A stretch of DNA of 64,000 nucleotides. Origin: Austropuccinia psidii. Taxonomy: Eukaryota; Basidiomycota; Pucciniomycetes; Pucciniales; Sphaerophragmiaceae. The notes under the pieces were generated by a model that was not told where the DNA came from, did not search any database, and was given only the letters and a program-made list of their open reading frames with translations. The position numbers and the translations under genes were made by a program. Of the stretch, positions 48,534 through 61,500 are shown piece by piece. Numbering within the stretch: position 1 is the first letter of the stretch; each line of letters begins with the position of its first letter. Location of the stretch: the NCBI GenBank assembly GCA_023105745.1, contig JALGQZ010000001.1:70593991-70657990 (forward strand). Direction: 5' to 3'.

Positions 48534-48659
48534 TCCAGGGGACGAGAAAGTGAAAATGTTGAAAAAGCTGTATAGCTTTTTCCTGAGTTTTTTGTGTATC
48601 TTTCAGTGAGAAGCCAAAAGAGCATGATGTAAATTTGATTCAAATGCAGAAACCTGCTT

Positions 48660-51600
48660 GATAATTAATAATTACATGAATTAAGATTATGTTTGGAAAA
48701 CACAATCATTAATGCATATTGGAGCATAAAGAAGCCATACTTAAAAAATTATCCAAAACATTAGTATAATATTGCAAAATAATATAAAAAGGTATAAAAA
48801 CATCAAAAATAGTAAAAAAACATAAAAAAACATATAAGAAAATAAAATAAATAATAAAAATATTCTGGTAAAAGAACATGAACATTTTTTTCGAAAAAAG
48901 TAAAATACTTATGTGTTTTTACTGAGAAATTCTGGGTTTCATTTGCAATTTAGGAAAGGAACCAAACCCTTTTTCCAAAACACATAAGCTATTCTCCATG
49001 AACCTTTTTTGTGAAATTAACTTGGTATTACCTTATCAGATCTCATTGAAACATTAAGGAAACAATACTTCTTATAATGATAACAATTTTTCATGGAATT
49101 AAAGAGATGATTATTATTAAAATTGACCCAAAAACCATTCTGTCAATGGAAAAATTGTTATTTTTATATAAAAAATAGAATAACTATCATTTTCTAAAAA
49201 AATATTTGTAATTGGAAAGTTTCACAATTTTCATTTGAGCAATTCAATATTTGGTATTAACAAATGCCATATTTGGAACAAAATAATTTTAATAATTTTA
49301 TTTTTTGCATTGAAACAATAACATCTGTGTGCTTCAGAAATACAATAACTTTAAGTTTAAAAGTCCAAATACTTCATATTAGTTCTAAATAATATCAAAG
49401 CTTTATTATAATTCCCAGACACAACATGAAGGTCCCTTTATGGGTTCACAACATTTACATCAAAAGACTCCCCTAAAATATGGGAAACTTGGGGAATTTT
49501 CAAGACCTTCCCTTCAACTTTATCAAAGAACAAAAATCATTGACCTCAATTTTACATAGGAAGCTCCATAAATTTTTAAGATAATTTGGAAATTCTTACA
49601 AATTTCCCATCAAGAAAGAAGTTCTCAAAAAACAAATATTGACAATGTTCACTGTCCTTGAGAATCCACCACATAACAAAAAAACCTAAAAAAAATTGAA
49701 AGCATCCCCCAAAATGTTGTTTGAGAAGTTTTTTCCAGAAATTACTTATCTATGTGGGTTTAAGATGAAATTGTGTCTTTTGAATAATTTGGTAAGAACA
49801 CATAAAGCAGTGTTTAGTTTTAATAAATAATTAGATTAATTTTTCAGAAACCTAACAATTCAACAGAAATTTACAAAGATATGAAAGTGAAAGACAATTG
49901 GCAAGGTTTTTTTAAAAAAATTCAAAAACCCTTTGAAAAAATATCAGAAATATACAGAATAAATTTAATAAAAATCCAAAACTATAAGAAAGATTTGTAA
50001 AAGAAAAATATTAAGAGATATATAAAAGAAAATATTTTTGAGAAAGTATAAAAAATTATTAAAATCTCTATGAAATAAAAGAATCTATAAAATTGAGCCA
50101 GAATAATTTAATAAAAATTAGAAATAAGTATAAATATATTGAAAAATAATCTCAAAAACCCTAAATTTTATAAATTTTGGAAAACACTCCCTTTAATTTT
50201 CAAAAAATATCAAAAATTGTTAAGATTTGTAACAATTTATAAGATCTTATAATATATTTTAATGAAAAATAATAAATGAGACATAATTCCAAAAAAAAAA
50301 ATATCAATATAACATATCAAGGTAGGCTACTCAGATGGGTTGATGTAACCTCAGCTCCCATTAGCAGGTTTTTCTTCCATTTTGCAACATATGAGGCTTA
50401 CTATAAATATTTCATTTTTTTCCATTAAAAAAAGTGCTTTTTCAAAATATATTAATTATAAAGATCAGTTTTAAATAAAAAGAAATTCTTTACTTTTCCT
50501 TGTAGCTCCAATTAATAAGATTTATTCCACTCTTCCAAAAAAACACATGTAATTTTTGCCTTACTGTAGTAATGACTATTCTGGAATATCCCAATACAAA
50601 CATATTTTAAAAAAATAGGAACCAAAATACCCAATATTGATGAATTGCCTTTTGAGAAAAGGCAGGAAACATATTTTGGCAAATATATATATATATATGT
50701 GAGTCAAACTGACATGAAGACCCAGCCAACAGTATTTCTAAGCTTTCTTAATAGGATTTATTAAGGAAATTATTTTGTAATATTTTTTCTGTGTGTTTAT
50801 TCTCAATTTCATGTAAGCTTGACATAAATTTCAATGATATTAACCACAAATCTACCTGAATGAGTAATTCCACCAATTTAAACATTTCATCTTCCCCCTC
50901 TCAATTTAACAGATCAAAAACGTTTTCTTGTATAACATATTTTTATGTAATTATCTTTGATTGAACCTAATTATCTGTCATGATTGTAAAATTTTTGCTC
51001 CTAAACTTTATTTATAATATAGAAAGCTGATAAGAAATGAATATGATAAATTTGTCAATATTTTCAAATTAAATGTATATCTGACTTTCTTAGTTTTGCA
51101 CCTTAGTATAATATGAAAAATTCCATTTAATATATAATATTCTTTTCAAATTTTGAAGGGATCTTCTTTTCTTGAGCTTTCAAATTTGAATAAATTATTT
51201 TTTAATGAAGAAAATAGTATTTATCACTAATGTCTTAGAATATCTCGTACTGAATTCCAACTAAGTTTCTTTATGATAAAAAATTGAATATAAATAGTTT
51301 TTCCAAGGAAATAAATTCTTTTATTAATCATTCTATAGTATACAACTTTCACCAATTCAATTTTTTATTCAGCTTACTTTAAATATAAATTAAAACTATC
51401 AAAAGAAAAAGATCAAGTCAAGAATGAAGAGAATAATTATAATTATTTCAAAGAGCCTGGAATTTTGAGATTTTTTTCGTAGCTTAAACACAAAGTTTCA
51501 TTAGAAAATACTAACCTGAATAATTACAGCTTTTATATAGTTCTCTAAAATAAGAATTTTCATTGAAATTGTATAATATTTCAGGAAAAATTTTGAGATA

Positions 51601-54600
51601 ATTTAAAATATTAATAATAATTTCTTTTTTATAGATATTTATTTAGGGAAATGGAAATATTGCTCAAAAAAACTACCAAATTAGGTATTTAATTGCCTTT
51701 ATCAATTAAAATTATATATACGAGTCTTTAATTCGAAGCTCCTAAACATGATATATTTATGATTAATGATATTATGATAATATGACATAATTTTCCTCAC
51801 TGAATAAGAGCTTTTGAGATTTTATGTAATTGTTAAATCCTCACAATATGGTAGTTTTTTGACTTCTACCTCTTCATAAGATGTTCTATTAACATATTGA
51901 AGTTCTGGATTTAGCTCCAGAGTTTAATTTCTATTAACAATATTCCATATGAATATATTGAGTTATTCAAATATATTTCTTTTCAGAAAAAATTAATTTT
52001 ATATAATCTATATAAGCTATCAGAGGAATTAATATATAGATATAATTGGAAACTACCAAAAGTCATATAATTAAGACAAAGAGATCTGAGCCTGTTGATT
52101 GACAAAGAGGATTTATTTCGTATACTATTCAGTGCGCTTCTTTGAAAGCTGGAAATAAGCTAAAAAAAATATTATATTTTCAAATAGTTTAACCAATTTT
52201 TTCAATAGTCTCACTATGAGGAGGGTTAGATCTTAATTAATACAGTAAAACTGGGCTAAGGCTCTAATATATAATCAATTTTGTGTATTATAATTTAAAA
52301 TTCATTTTTTTAATAATGAAGCCGAAAAAAGAATAAAGAAAACCTAATATTAATTTTTAATGTAAAATTTTGACCTTTCATTAGACTATGAAATTTATTA
52401 TGAAATTTATTATAAATACCCAATAAGATTTTTTATAAGAAATTGGAATTTCCAATTGATTTGGAGATATCTATGGGAATATATAAAAGAATCAAGATCA
52501 TAAACTAATAATTTACCAATACATATCTCCAATAACTATGATCCAAAACCAGATATTAGCTTGCAAATTTCATAGACTATTTCAATTAATTGAGGCTTGG
52601 ATTACATTTTTAAAAACTGAAAACGAGACTGGTAAAATCCCTTTTATTATTCCGGAAAAGAAATTTATTAAATAAACCATTAAAATACAAATAAGTTAAA
52701 ATAAATTTTTATAAAAAAATGGCTTTAAATATTTAGTTTATCTCAAATTCAAAAGAATGTCCTCAAGAATTTATAATTTGTAAAATCGGAAAAAACAGAG
52801 GACATTAAGATATATATTCAATAATTATTTGATTGGAGAGCAATACTTTAATTAATCTTCAATATAAAATCTTAATCCTGTAATGTTAACATGAAGGGCC
52901 GTCTCTCTTTGTCTAGATTTATTTATATTATATATGTAATAAATAAATCAAGTTTCTAGAGGAAATTCTATTAATATATTTTATTTCAATACTACTTTCT
53001 CAATATCATTAATATATAATCATAAAGGAAGAATATTCATCTAATTATGGTATTTTCAAACTCAGATAACTAGAATATTTCTTATTCTTTTTGGCATTCT
53101 TCCTAATTATAGTAGCTTTATTTAAGATAACCACCTTATATGAGTCATATTTCAATGATAATATTAATTTAATACAAATTTATTTGCTTATAGTTATTTC
53201 AATAACTATTTTAAACCTTTTTTGAATATCTAACAAGCTACCAAGTACATCGAAGAAGTAAATCAAAAAAAAGTAAAAAATATAGTTCTAAGATGTTCAT
53301 TTTTAGGAATTAGATATAATATAATTTCTCAGATCACTTTAAAGCCGATTTTTTGATGATATAATTGTTATTAATGGAATTTATAGGGAATTAATATGTA
53401 ATAATCATATACTTCTAAATTAAAAATCTGGAATTTTATATTTGTTATATCAAAGAAAGAAATTTTTACCCTATCTAGAAGAGTAGGGAAAATTTTAATC
53501 CTTGGCTAAAAGATCCTTTGAAGTAATAATTTTTTTTTCCTTTTTTATTTATAGCTTCTGGTAACTGATAAATGAATTTAATAAAAAACATTTTTCAAAA
53601 TTATATTTGTATTTTTGCTAATATTAATATTTTTTTTACACTCTACTGTTTCAATTTTAAAGCATAAATTAATATTATACCTTCATGACTAGTGTGTTTT
53701 AAATTGAACTACAATCAAGCTCAAATTATGGAAATATATGTGGATATTACCATATAAATAATCTTTTAGTCTTAAATAATCATAAATTTCCTCAATAAAG
53801 GTATAAATAAGAATATTAACTGTGTAAGTTACAAAAAAAGGTGAAAAAAAGATTTATTATAATAATTTTTAACATAATTTTTTGGGTGTTTCTTAGAACT
53901 TTTTATCAACCTAATAAGGTCAAAAGATAATTGCAATTTTGGATATATAAATGCTTAAAAAAATTATTAGCCGAGAATGTTTTACAAAAATTTCCAAAGG
54001 GTGATGTTTATCAAATTTTTTGGGGGGTTTCAAATATTAATTCTCAAGTAAGACCTTGAAGTAAGATATTTATTTCATGTTTGAAGTTATTATTTTGAAA
54101 AGTGGAGAATAGGAGATCATAAAGAACTTCAATTTCTGGAGATAATAGTTCAGGGGTTTCTTTCAGCATTCAAAATTAATTAGAAGAATAATTGAAGGTA
54201 CTTTGATATCTAAAAATAAATCTTGTACCCCTCAAAAAATGAGGAATTGAAAGTAAGAGGCCTTATTTTTAATGAAAAAAATCACATAAAATTCCAAAAT
54301 ATAGATAATAAATATAAATTAAATAAAAAAATATCCATGCAGTAGATATAAGTCTTGATTTTATACTTAAATTATGCTTCTCGTTTATCAAGTTTCATAT
54401 AATTTTGAAGGGAATTTCATGAAGTTCAGTAATTTAAATGGAGCTAGAGCCATACTTGAAGATTTATTAAATTCAATTTCCCGGTTAGGGTGTGATTGAA
54501 TTGTATATTCCTCCACTATATTACCTATTAATAAAGCTTAATTCTTTTTCAGATTTAAAGAGAGTATTTGAATATTGGGTCCAAAATTTGAAATAAGTAA

Positions 54601-57140
54601 TAAATGCCATCTGAAAAAGAAAGTATAAATTAAGAATAAATACTTAATATTGTTTTTGAGTTATTAATTCAATGAAACTAAATAAATTATTTAGAGATAA
54701 TTTAACATAAAATATGAGCTAAAACTCAATTTTGAAGTTTTAAAGTTGATTGAGTTAAGATATTGAGAATTTCAAAAAAATAAAATTAATAATACTTGTA
54801 TGATCTTTATTTATACTTGAATATTCGTAATATGTCAATTTATAAGATGATAGGACTAGATCTTTGAATATATTTCTTATGATTGATTGTGAATATTTCT
54901 AATTATATTCATAAAGAAAAATTTCAATGAAATAAATAAGTAATATTTATCCTATAATATTTAGAAACTTGGGGGGTTTTGAAAAGATAAATATAAAATG
55001 AAGAGCTACCATTAAGTCCATTTTCTGTGTAAAAACTCACCATTTACTGATAAATCCTTAAATATCAGGTTGTTTTGAAAATGTATCCAGATTTTTTTAG
55101 TTATAATTTAATTTTTTTGTCCGATGATAGAGTTATTGTGTCAATAAGAATGACTTGACTTAGCTATTTCTAATGCATTTTTCTGACAGGGGAGCTTAAA
55201 ATAAGTAAGATTATGTAAAGTACTTATATATTGATTAATATTTTAGGTGTCTTATTTTTATATAAGGATTATCAATGAGAGTATTAGGAGAAAGAAATTA
55301 TTTTTTAATAAACACTAATTCTTTTTCTACGCGAAATGAAGGAATCTTCAAGTTTATTACACAATCGTTTTCTTCTAATTAATATTTTAACTGCCTCTGT
55401 ACTTTTAAATCAATATTATTATTCCAATAGTTATGTCTTGAAAATTTATTTTTGGTTTGATTTATGATTCTCTTTTTGTTCTTATAATTATTATTCTTAT
55501 TTTATGCAGCTTTTCTTGTTGTATTTAAAATTTTCAAATTAGATTTTGTAACTTATATTTTTTTCCTTTTCACACTTGTTCAGGATCATTTCAGATTTTC
55601 TAGAGTCCTTTATATCATAACAGTTTTTGTATCAATCATCAAAAAATATCCCCGTTATATATCTTATTTTTTCCTATATTTTTATATTTTACTGAAAAAT
55701 AAGACATATTTATATTAACTAATATTTGATGCCAGCTTCAATTTTTTTGGATGACGAAAAATAATTGATAAAATATGGGCAATGATATTTTGAGTCCCAG
55801 AAATTGCACATCAAGGCATGAAATGTAGGTCTATTGTATACCCTCAAACCTTTGTTCGGTCATTCAAGGCTAAATCCACATCTTTGTCTCCATTAATTAT
55901 TTACTTAAGCTCATTCATTTCAACTACATATAAAAATATTATTATTCAAAAAATTCTGAAAAAAAAATAATTTAAAGAGTATTTTTTTTTATTTTGAAAA
56001 AGGTTAGAGATTTTTTTATTTGGAACAAATGAGGGAATTGTATTTTATTCCAAAAAAAAGTGAAAAAAGGAATTTTACTTTCAAAAAATAAAGACCAAAC
56101 ATGTGGTTGTGCACAAGCATGAGCTGAAAATACCGAATGTTTTTAGCTCACACCAGGGATAAATAAAGGTTTTATCAATTATGCATGATTGTTTTACTTG
56201 AAGTTTTCATTCATTAATACAGAACTGCACAGATTCCTCAGTCGAATTTCACGGGCTTTTTTCTGCTGAAATTATGGCTGAAACATTTTTTTTTTCAAAG
56301 GGACAAAGTTAAAAAAAGAAATCAGGTTCTATCCATTGGTTATTCATTGAAAGTGTTTTTTCCTGTTAAAATTTTGGCTCAATATTTTAACTAGTCAAAC
56401 GTGATTTTCCAAAATAAAATTGAAACAAGGTAACTAAAACTTGTAAAAAAAGAGGATATAGATTTCTATGAGGATAAAACAAATTCCACATTTTTTCAGT
56501 ATTTAATTTAAGCCTTAATGACATCGGCCCTTTTGAATAAAGCTATTGAATATTTTCTATCATTGTCTGAGAAAGAAAAATATGTACTCTTTCAAAGACT
56601 TTCAAATCCATTTCTATTTTTTTTCTTTTTTCTAGAATTTAATATTCCTTCTGAGAAATACTCTCCCAGTCTCAGTCTTTCAAATCATACCTTAAATTTA
56701 AAACTGTTTAATGATTTATTGATCTCCTTGTATTATCAAAGACAATAAAACTTGGAAAAGCAATTTTTTTGGAATTTGGTTTCTTAGACCATATATTTTA
56801 TTACTAAGTAAATAAAAAGTCTGGATTCTAAAAGATATTTTCAGCAAGGTTTTCTACCAGAATTGAAACATTTACCTCCTCAAATAAAAACATTCAAGCT
56901 GTCTTCAAAATCCAATAAATTGTGCCACACAAGCTTACAAATGATATTTTCTTCACTTCACTAAGTTTCCCTTTCTTCAAGTAATTTCAAGTGGAAAGAG
57001 GTATGGAAAGATGGTGTAAAATTTGTTATGACCAAATTCTCCGTAACCTACTCAGAGCACCTCCAGCAGCAAATCCAAATAGTGTAAGAAATTATATACT
57101 GCATCCAGTCAAAATTTCGAATCAGGCTCCATCTAGCATT
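48660..57140. other. very AT-rich intergenic DNA, no gene seen
   Basis: About 8.5 kb with homopolymer A/T runs, an (AT)n stretch near 50684-50698 and only short random ORFs. I found no RNA gene, transposon end or conserved domain. Confidence 0.55.
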
Positions 57141-57154
57141 CTTGCTTGCTTTTC

Positions 57155-57345
57155 TTCAACATGTGCAATCACGATCCGCCTGGGTCTCCCCGCCAAACTT
57201 CGGCGGACTTAACCAATTCCCCGGAATCATCCGGCCACTTGTGGGGAAGCCTCTTCCACCGAAGCCCACCTAGAAGCGAGGCTGTGCAATGGGCACTCCG
57301 CCTCGCAGCAGGCACACCCGATCGGCTGACGACAAATTCCGTCTC
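57155..57345. ncRNA. candidate structured RNA in a GC-rich island
   Basis: An island well above half G+C stands in DNA that is otherwise mostly A+T. It can form several strong hairpins: CCGGA/TCCGG with an ATCA loop (57221-57234); TCCGCC (57175-57180) with GGCGGA (57202-57207), or alternatively CCGCC (57190-57194) with GGCGG; GTG..GAAG with CTTCCAC (57241-57259); and GCGAGGC (57276-57282) with GCCTCGC (57300-57306), which encloses GTGC/GCAC (57284-57296). CAGC/GCTG (57306-57328) adds another. In AT-rich genomes this pattern is a known sign of structured RNA genes. Open frames on both strands here are short and match nothing I know. I could not fit it to RNase P, RNase MRP, SRP, 5S or spliceosomal RNAs. 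The strand is undetermined; it lies just downstream of a minus-strand tRNA. Confidence 0.45.
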
Positions 57346-57386
57346 GCACGCAAAATATTTCCAACGCACAATGGGGAAGGTACGTT

Positions 57387-57392
57387 AAAAAA
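57387..57392 (-). terminator. Pol III terminator of tRNA-Phe
   Basis: Six T on the minus strand begin 15 bases after the tRNA 3' end. Confidence 0.65.
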
Positions 57393-57406
57393 CATCAGAG
57401 TGCTTG

Positions 57407-57411
57407 TGTCT

Positions 57412-57443
<32 letters not shown>

Positions 57444-57489
57444 ACAAGAGGGCTTCAGTCTGACGCTCTCCCGACTGAGCTATTAAGAC
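57407..57489 (-). tRNA. tRNA-Phe (anticodon GAA) with a 10-nt intron
   Basis: A full cloverleaf on the minus strand. The acceptor stem GTCTTAA (57489-57483) pairs with TTGAGAC (57414-57408), with one G-T pair and discriminator A at 57407. The D stem is GCTC/GAGC. The anticodon stem TCAGA/TCTGA flanks the loop with GAA at 57456-57454. The T arm is CAGTG-TTCAAGC-CACTG. A 10-nt intron (57452-57443) sits one base after the anticodon, the standard place. The spliced tRNA is 73 nt before CCA. Everything needed for function is present. Confidence 0.93.
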
Positions 57490-57528
57490 AAACACGTCGG
57501 GTCGCGTGGGAACCAACCGCAATTTAAG

Positions 57529-57536
57529 TATATATA
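57529..57536 (-). promoter_or_regulatory. TATA stretch upstream of tRNA-Phe
   Basis: TATATATA lies 40-47 nt before the tRNA start. Just beyond it a 6-bp inverted pair CCAGCT/AGCTGG is present (about 57542-57562). The role is inferred from position. Confidence 0.35.
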
Positions 57537-58254
57537 GCTCGCCAGCTTGAGAGATGAGCTGGGAAATTGCTTCATTGAATCTCTAAAACATTGCAATTGG
57601 GACCGGGAGTGCTATATGGTTTTTTTCCACTCTCTTTCATAGTTTATTTTGTTTTTTTGGGGGAGGGTAAATTAACTCAAAGCACATTATAAAAGAAGTC
57701 ATTTACATGAGATTTTTATAATTTGATGTAACACTTTTCTTTATATGCTGTTTCTGGAGTTAAATTTTTTGAAAAGTGCTTCAAAAGGTCAGTGGAATCT
57801 AGCTTGGAAAGTTTTACATAATTATTAATTTTGCCTTAGAACCAACATTGCAAAATAATTATGTACCCAGTACAGTACTTCTGTTCAAATCAACAAAGTG
57901 AAAGATGTCAAAAAGTCAAGCCTATTTAGAATCAAAAGTTTAATTTTATAAAATATTTAAAGTCTCAAAAGTTTAATTTGAATATTACTATTTGCGGGTT
58001 ATGCCTAGAAAATTTTAAGATTTTTGGTTGAAGAGAGTTAAATTTTCATATTGAATTGAGTGGAACAAATAAAACTAATTTCTTGCATTATTTCCTAAAA
58101 TCGGAAAGTCATCGGAGTCAGTAGCTTGGAATTTAATGTATGGTTAAGACAAGCTTTGATGTTGAAAACTCTCATGGCCTTGTATATCTCACAAAGGAAG
58201 ATATGATTTCATGAAATCTTGCATTTTAAAAGCTACAAAAGAAAATTTTGAGCT

Positions 58255-58593
58255 ATGAGATTTCTTGTAAGAAATAAAAACAAGAATAATTGGTTTTCTA
58301 CAAAAGAATATTCTCATTGGATTAGTAATCTGAGTACTCAAAGTACATTGAGATATTATAGCCTTTTATTTATTCTTCTTGAAATGGAAGAAGATTTTGA
58401 ATTTGAGTATAAAGATTTTAATTCAAAACTAAATTTCAAATTTAAACCTTCAGAATATATCACCTTAGGCATATATTTAGCTACTGCATCAGATTATGAA
58501 ATAAAGCAGATTGGTATTTTATCTTATCAAATATTAGAATGTATTAATATGTTTAGATACATACTTAAGTTTAATCTTTTCTTATGCCAATAG
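58255..58593 (+). CDS. hypothetical 112-aa ORF, unrecognised
   Basis: 112 codons with an acidic/aromatic middle (LEMEEDFEFEYKDFNSKL) and a hydrophobic end. Composition is more protein-like than the random ORFs nearby, and the downstream plus strand (to about 62600) also looks like old coding sequence. No family is recognised. It may be part of a decayed transposon. Confidence 0.25.
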   Translation: MRFLVRNKNKNNWFSTKEYSHWISNLSTQSTLRYYSLLFILLEMEEDFEFEYKDFNSKLNFKFKPSEYITLGIYLATASDYEIKQIGILSYQILECINMFRYILKFNLFLCQ

Positions 58594-58599
58594 ATTTTT

Positions 58600-61500
58600 A
58601 AAAGATGAGTCTCTTGAATTAATTAACTAATTAGTAAAGATTAAGTAGGGAGGAAAAATTACTACTACCTTGGATATTGGAATAAATGGAGAGATTTGGA
58701 AAGTTTCATAAAATAAACCCATATGAATCACAACCAACCATAGCTGAAAATACATAGAAGATGAAGGATTATTTTATCACAAGAGACTTGGTGAAGATAT
58801 TATTTTTGGAGTTAGCTTGTGATAAGGTAATGGAATATAAAAGTTACTCACCACAACCATGGCCTCAAGATATGTGGAATTTTACAAGAAAAAGTACTTA
58901 ATAATCTGAAGAGGAAGCGGATATTAGTATTAAGAAAAGCTAAAATATAGAGAAAATTCAATTTGAAGAGTAATTGAGGCTTAATGATAAATAAAGAGAA
59001 GTAAATCAGCCACAAAAACCCTGGTTTTATGTGAAAAACTGCTTATGTTGAATCATTTTTTTATTGAAATTATAAAAGCTGGAATTAGAGAGAAATCATA
59101 GATCTCTTAGAATATTTCTAGAATTGGGAATTAAGAAGGGGAAGGGGTTATTAATGCTTCAATAAAAATAAATTCATATATGAACTTGCCAGCTCAATAT
59201 TAAATAAATTAAGTTTAACAAGAAATGGGAAAAAAGCTGTAATTTCTTGAGTTATTGGTTTTCCGTGAGATATTTATCAATTTTGAACAAAGGCTGAGCC
59301 AAGAATAATTTTCTTTGAAAGAAAAATTTGATATGGGGAAATTCATAAAAGTTGATCAACATTTTCATATTTATTCCCGCTGTATTTTTTGAATTGAGGG
59401 CATATTCCAAATTCATAGTTAAATTAGAGGTAATATTCAGCCAATAAGATATTATAATTGGAAAAATCAAAGAGAGATAGGCATTCATGGTGAGAACCTA
59501 TTCCAAAGACATGAAAATAACTTATAAGAATTGAAGAATTTAAGCAATAGAAAAATCTCCATCTGTTCTAAAAGAATCTTGATAATTTGTAATATTAGCA
59601 AATAAATTTTCAAATTTAGATTTTTATTGATTCTTGGGAATTGTATTTATGTGTTCTAAAGAAAATATAGAAATCATAAATACATTGTAGAATTCATCAG
59701 AATAAATCAATCTAGAGTTAATTAATGAATATTTTAATAATAAAAAAGAAGGAATTTGATGTCGGAAGCTTTATTTTGGGTGGGAATTGTGTTTCACCTA
59801 GCTGTTTAAGAATCGAGAAATGGTAAAAGAGTGGGTTAGACTTATTAAATATAGTGAATTGGAGATTCACCCTCAAAACTCCTATTTTTTATTAGTTTTG
59901 ATACAAAGAAGAATTAAAAATATCTTGATTCAATGGTTTTTCAAAAATATGACCCCGTCAATAGGCCGGATCTTCTTTATGGTAATTACAGAAACTGTTT
60001 TCATGAGCTTTGTGTAATGAGGGGGGGGGGGACAAGTTATTTCGAAAGAATATTAAAAATAAATATATTGATTCGGTCATAGTAAATTTTAGCCTGAATT
60101 TGCATACCATAACCAAACCTTTAAAACCCAACAATCACCTTCTTAAGAGGGAAGGTGATTGTCGTGTTATGAAGCTAAAGTTATATTTAAGACTTTGCTC
60201 ATAATAACCGTTAATTGTTTCTAAAAAACTGTTTCATTCAGTCAAAAAATTTCTTCATTTTATTTTGAAAAATTATCATAGATTCTACGATGCCTAAAAC
60301 AAATCAAAAACAATTTTTTGCACCAAATATTATGCCAATTCTTAAAGGAAAGAAAAAGAAGAGATATTGAGAAGGAAAAGGATAAATCAACAAAAATTCC
60401 TCCTTTGGAAGAAATTATTTGAAATGTATTGTTAAGTAAACTGAAAATTCGAATACCTAACTTGGATAGGCTGTCATATGTATTATTTATCAAAAGAATG
60501 CACTGATAGGACCCTTTTGGAGAAAAAATGCACAAAATTGGGTGGTAAAAAGAAAAAAAGGATCCACAATTCAATGACATTGAAATATATAAGAAGGAAA
60601 GCTGTGAGGAGGGTAAACTGAATATGGATAGAGGAAGGATGCAACAAAGATAAAATATAAATAAGTATAAAGAGGTTAAGAAGGAGACAAAATTGACTAG
60701 ATTAACTGTTGAAAAGGATTTCAGGACCATTGATGAGTACCTGGAAGATAATTGTGTTTTTTATAATAAACTTGAAAGGATTTTTGGAGAAAAGAAAATT
60801 TGAATTCATTGAAATTAGCTTACACAGCAATTTAATACATGATAGAGGCACAAAAAATATATATGTAAGATCAATATGAAGCTATAACAGAATTAATATA
60901 GCTGAATATCATATCGGAAAATATCAACTTGGTTGATTTAAATTCTCAAAAGGATAACCGTTATTATGATAGTGAGGAAGACATAGAAAATCAAATAAAT
61001 AAATTAATTATGGTTATTAGGAATTTGGAAATGAATTCTATATTAAAATGAAACTATAAAATGAAAATGAGTAATAAAATTTTCAAAACAAGAAGAACCA
61101 GCCCATTACATCCACCAGCTTCCAGGAAAAAGGAAAAAGTGCTTTAAAAGGTTCATGAAAAGCATAAAAAGCATTGATAAGAGCAATAAAGGATGTATTC
61201 TTGGAAAATAATTAATTAGTTAGCAGTAGATCAGACTTTCCAACCTTAAAGCTGAAAGTAATGTTGAACTTGAAGGATTGAAAATTGAAAATGATGTTGA
61301 AATTTCCCAAATTTAATTAAAATACAAATCAGAATGTGTTAAAAAGACAATGAGATAAAAGAGACATTCATAAACCTGAACCAGAGAGATTTCAACCAAA
61401 ACTTCAGCCTTAGAAAGCTTCACAAAAAAATCTCTAACCTATTAAATAATAATATTAAACAGCTCTCATTAAAGCTGAAATTTTTTAAAATAGCTCCTTC

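Noticed and set aside
50684..50698. (AT)n stretch as a promoter or origin
   Set aside because: A short dinucleotide microsatellite in AT-rich DNA with no associated feature.
48660..57140. Centromere-like or satellite array
   Set aside because: No tandem repeat unit is visible; only very AT-rich, non-periodic sequence.
57205..57225. Resemblance of the island's minus strand (AAGTCCGCC) to a piece of RNase MRP RNA
   Set aside because: Only about nine bases match, and the conserved CR-I and CR-V elements were not found in the right order.
57146..57388. ORFs on both strands in the GC-rich island
   Set aside because: High G+C lowers stop frequency, which explains open frames of this length. None resembles a known protein and the hairpins fit an RNA better.
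60260..60730. 156-codon ORF on the minus strand
   Set aside because: Composition is dominated by S, F, L and I and it lies antisense to purine-rich decayed sequence. No domain or signal supports it; it looks like a shadow.
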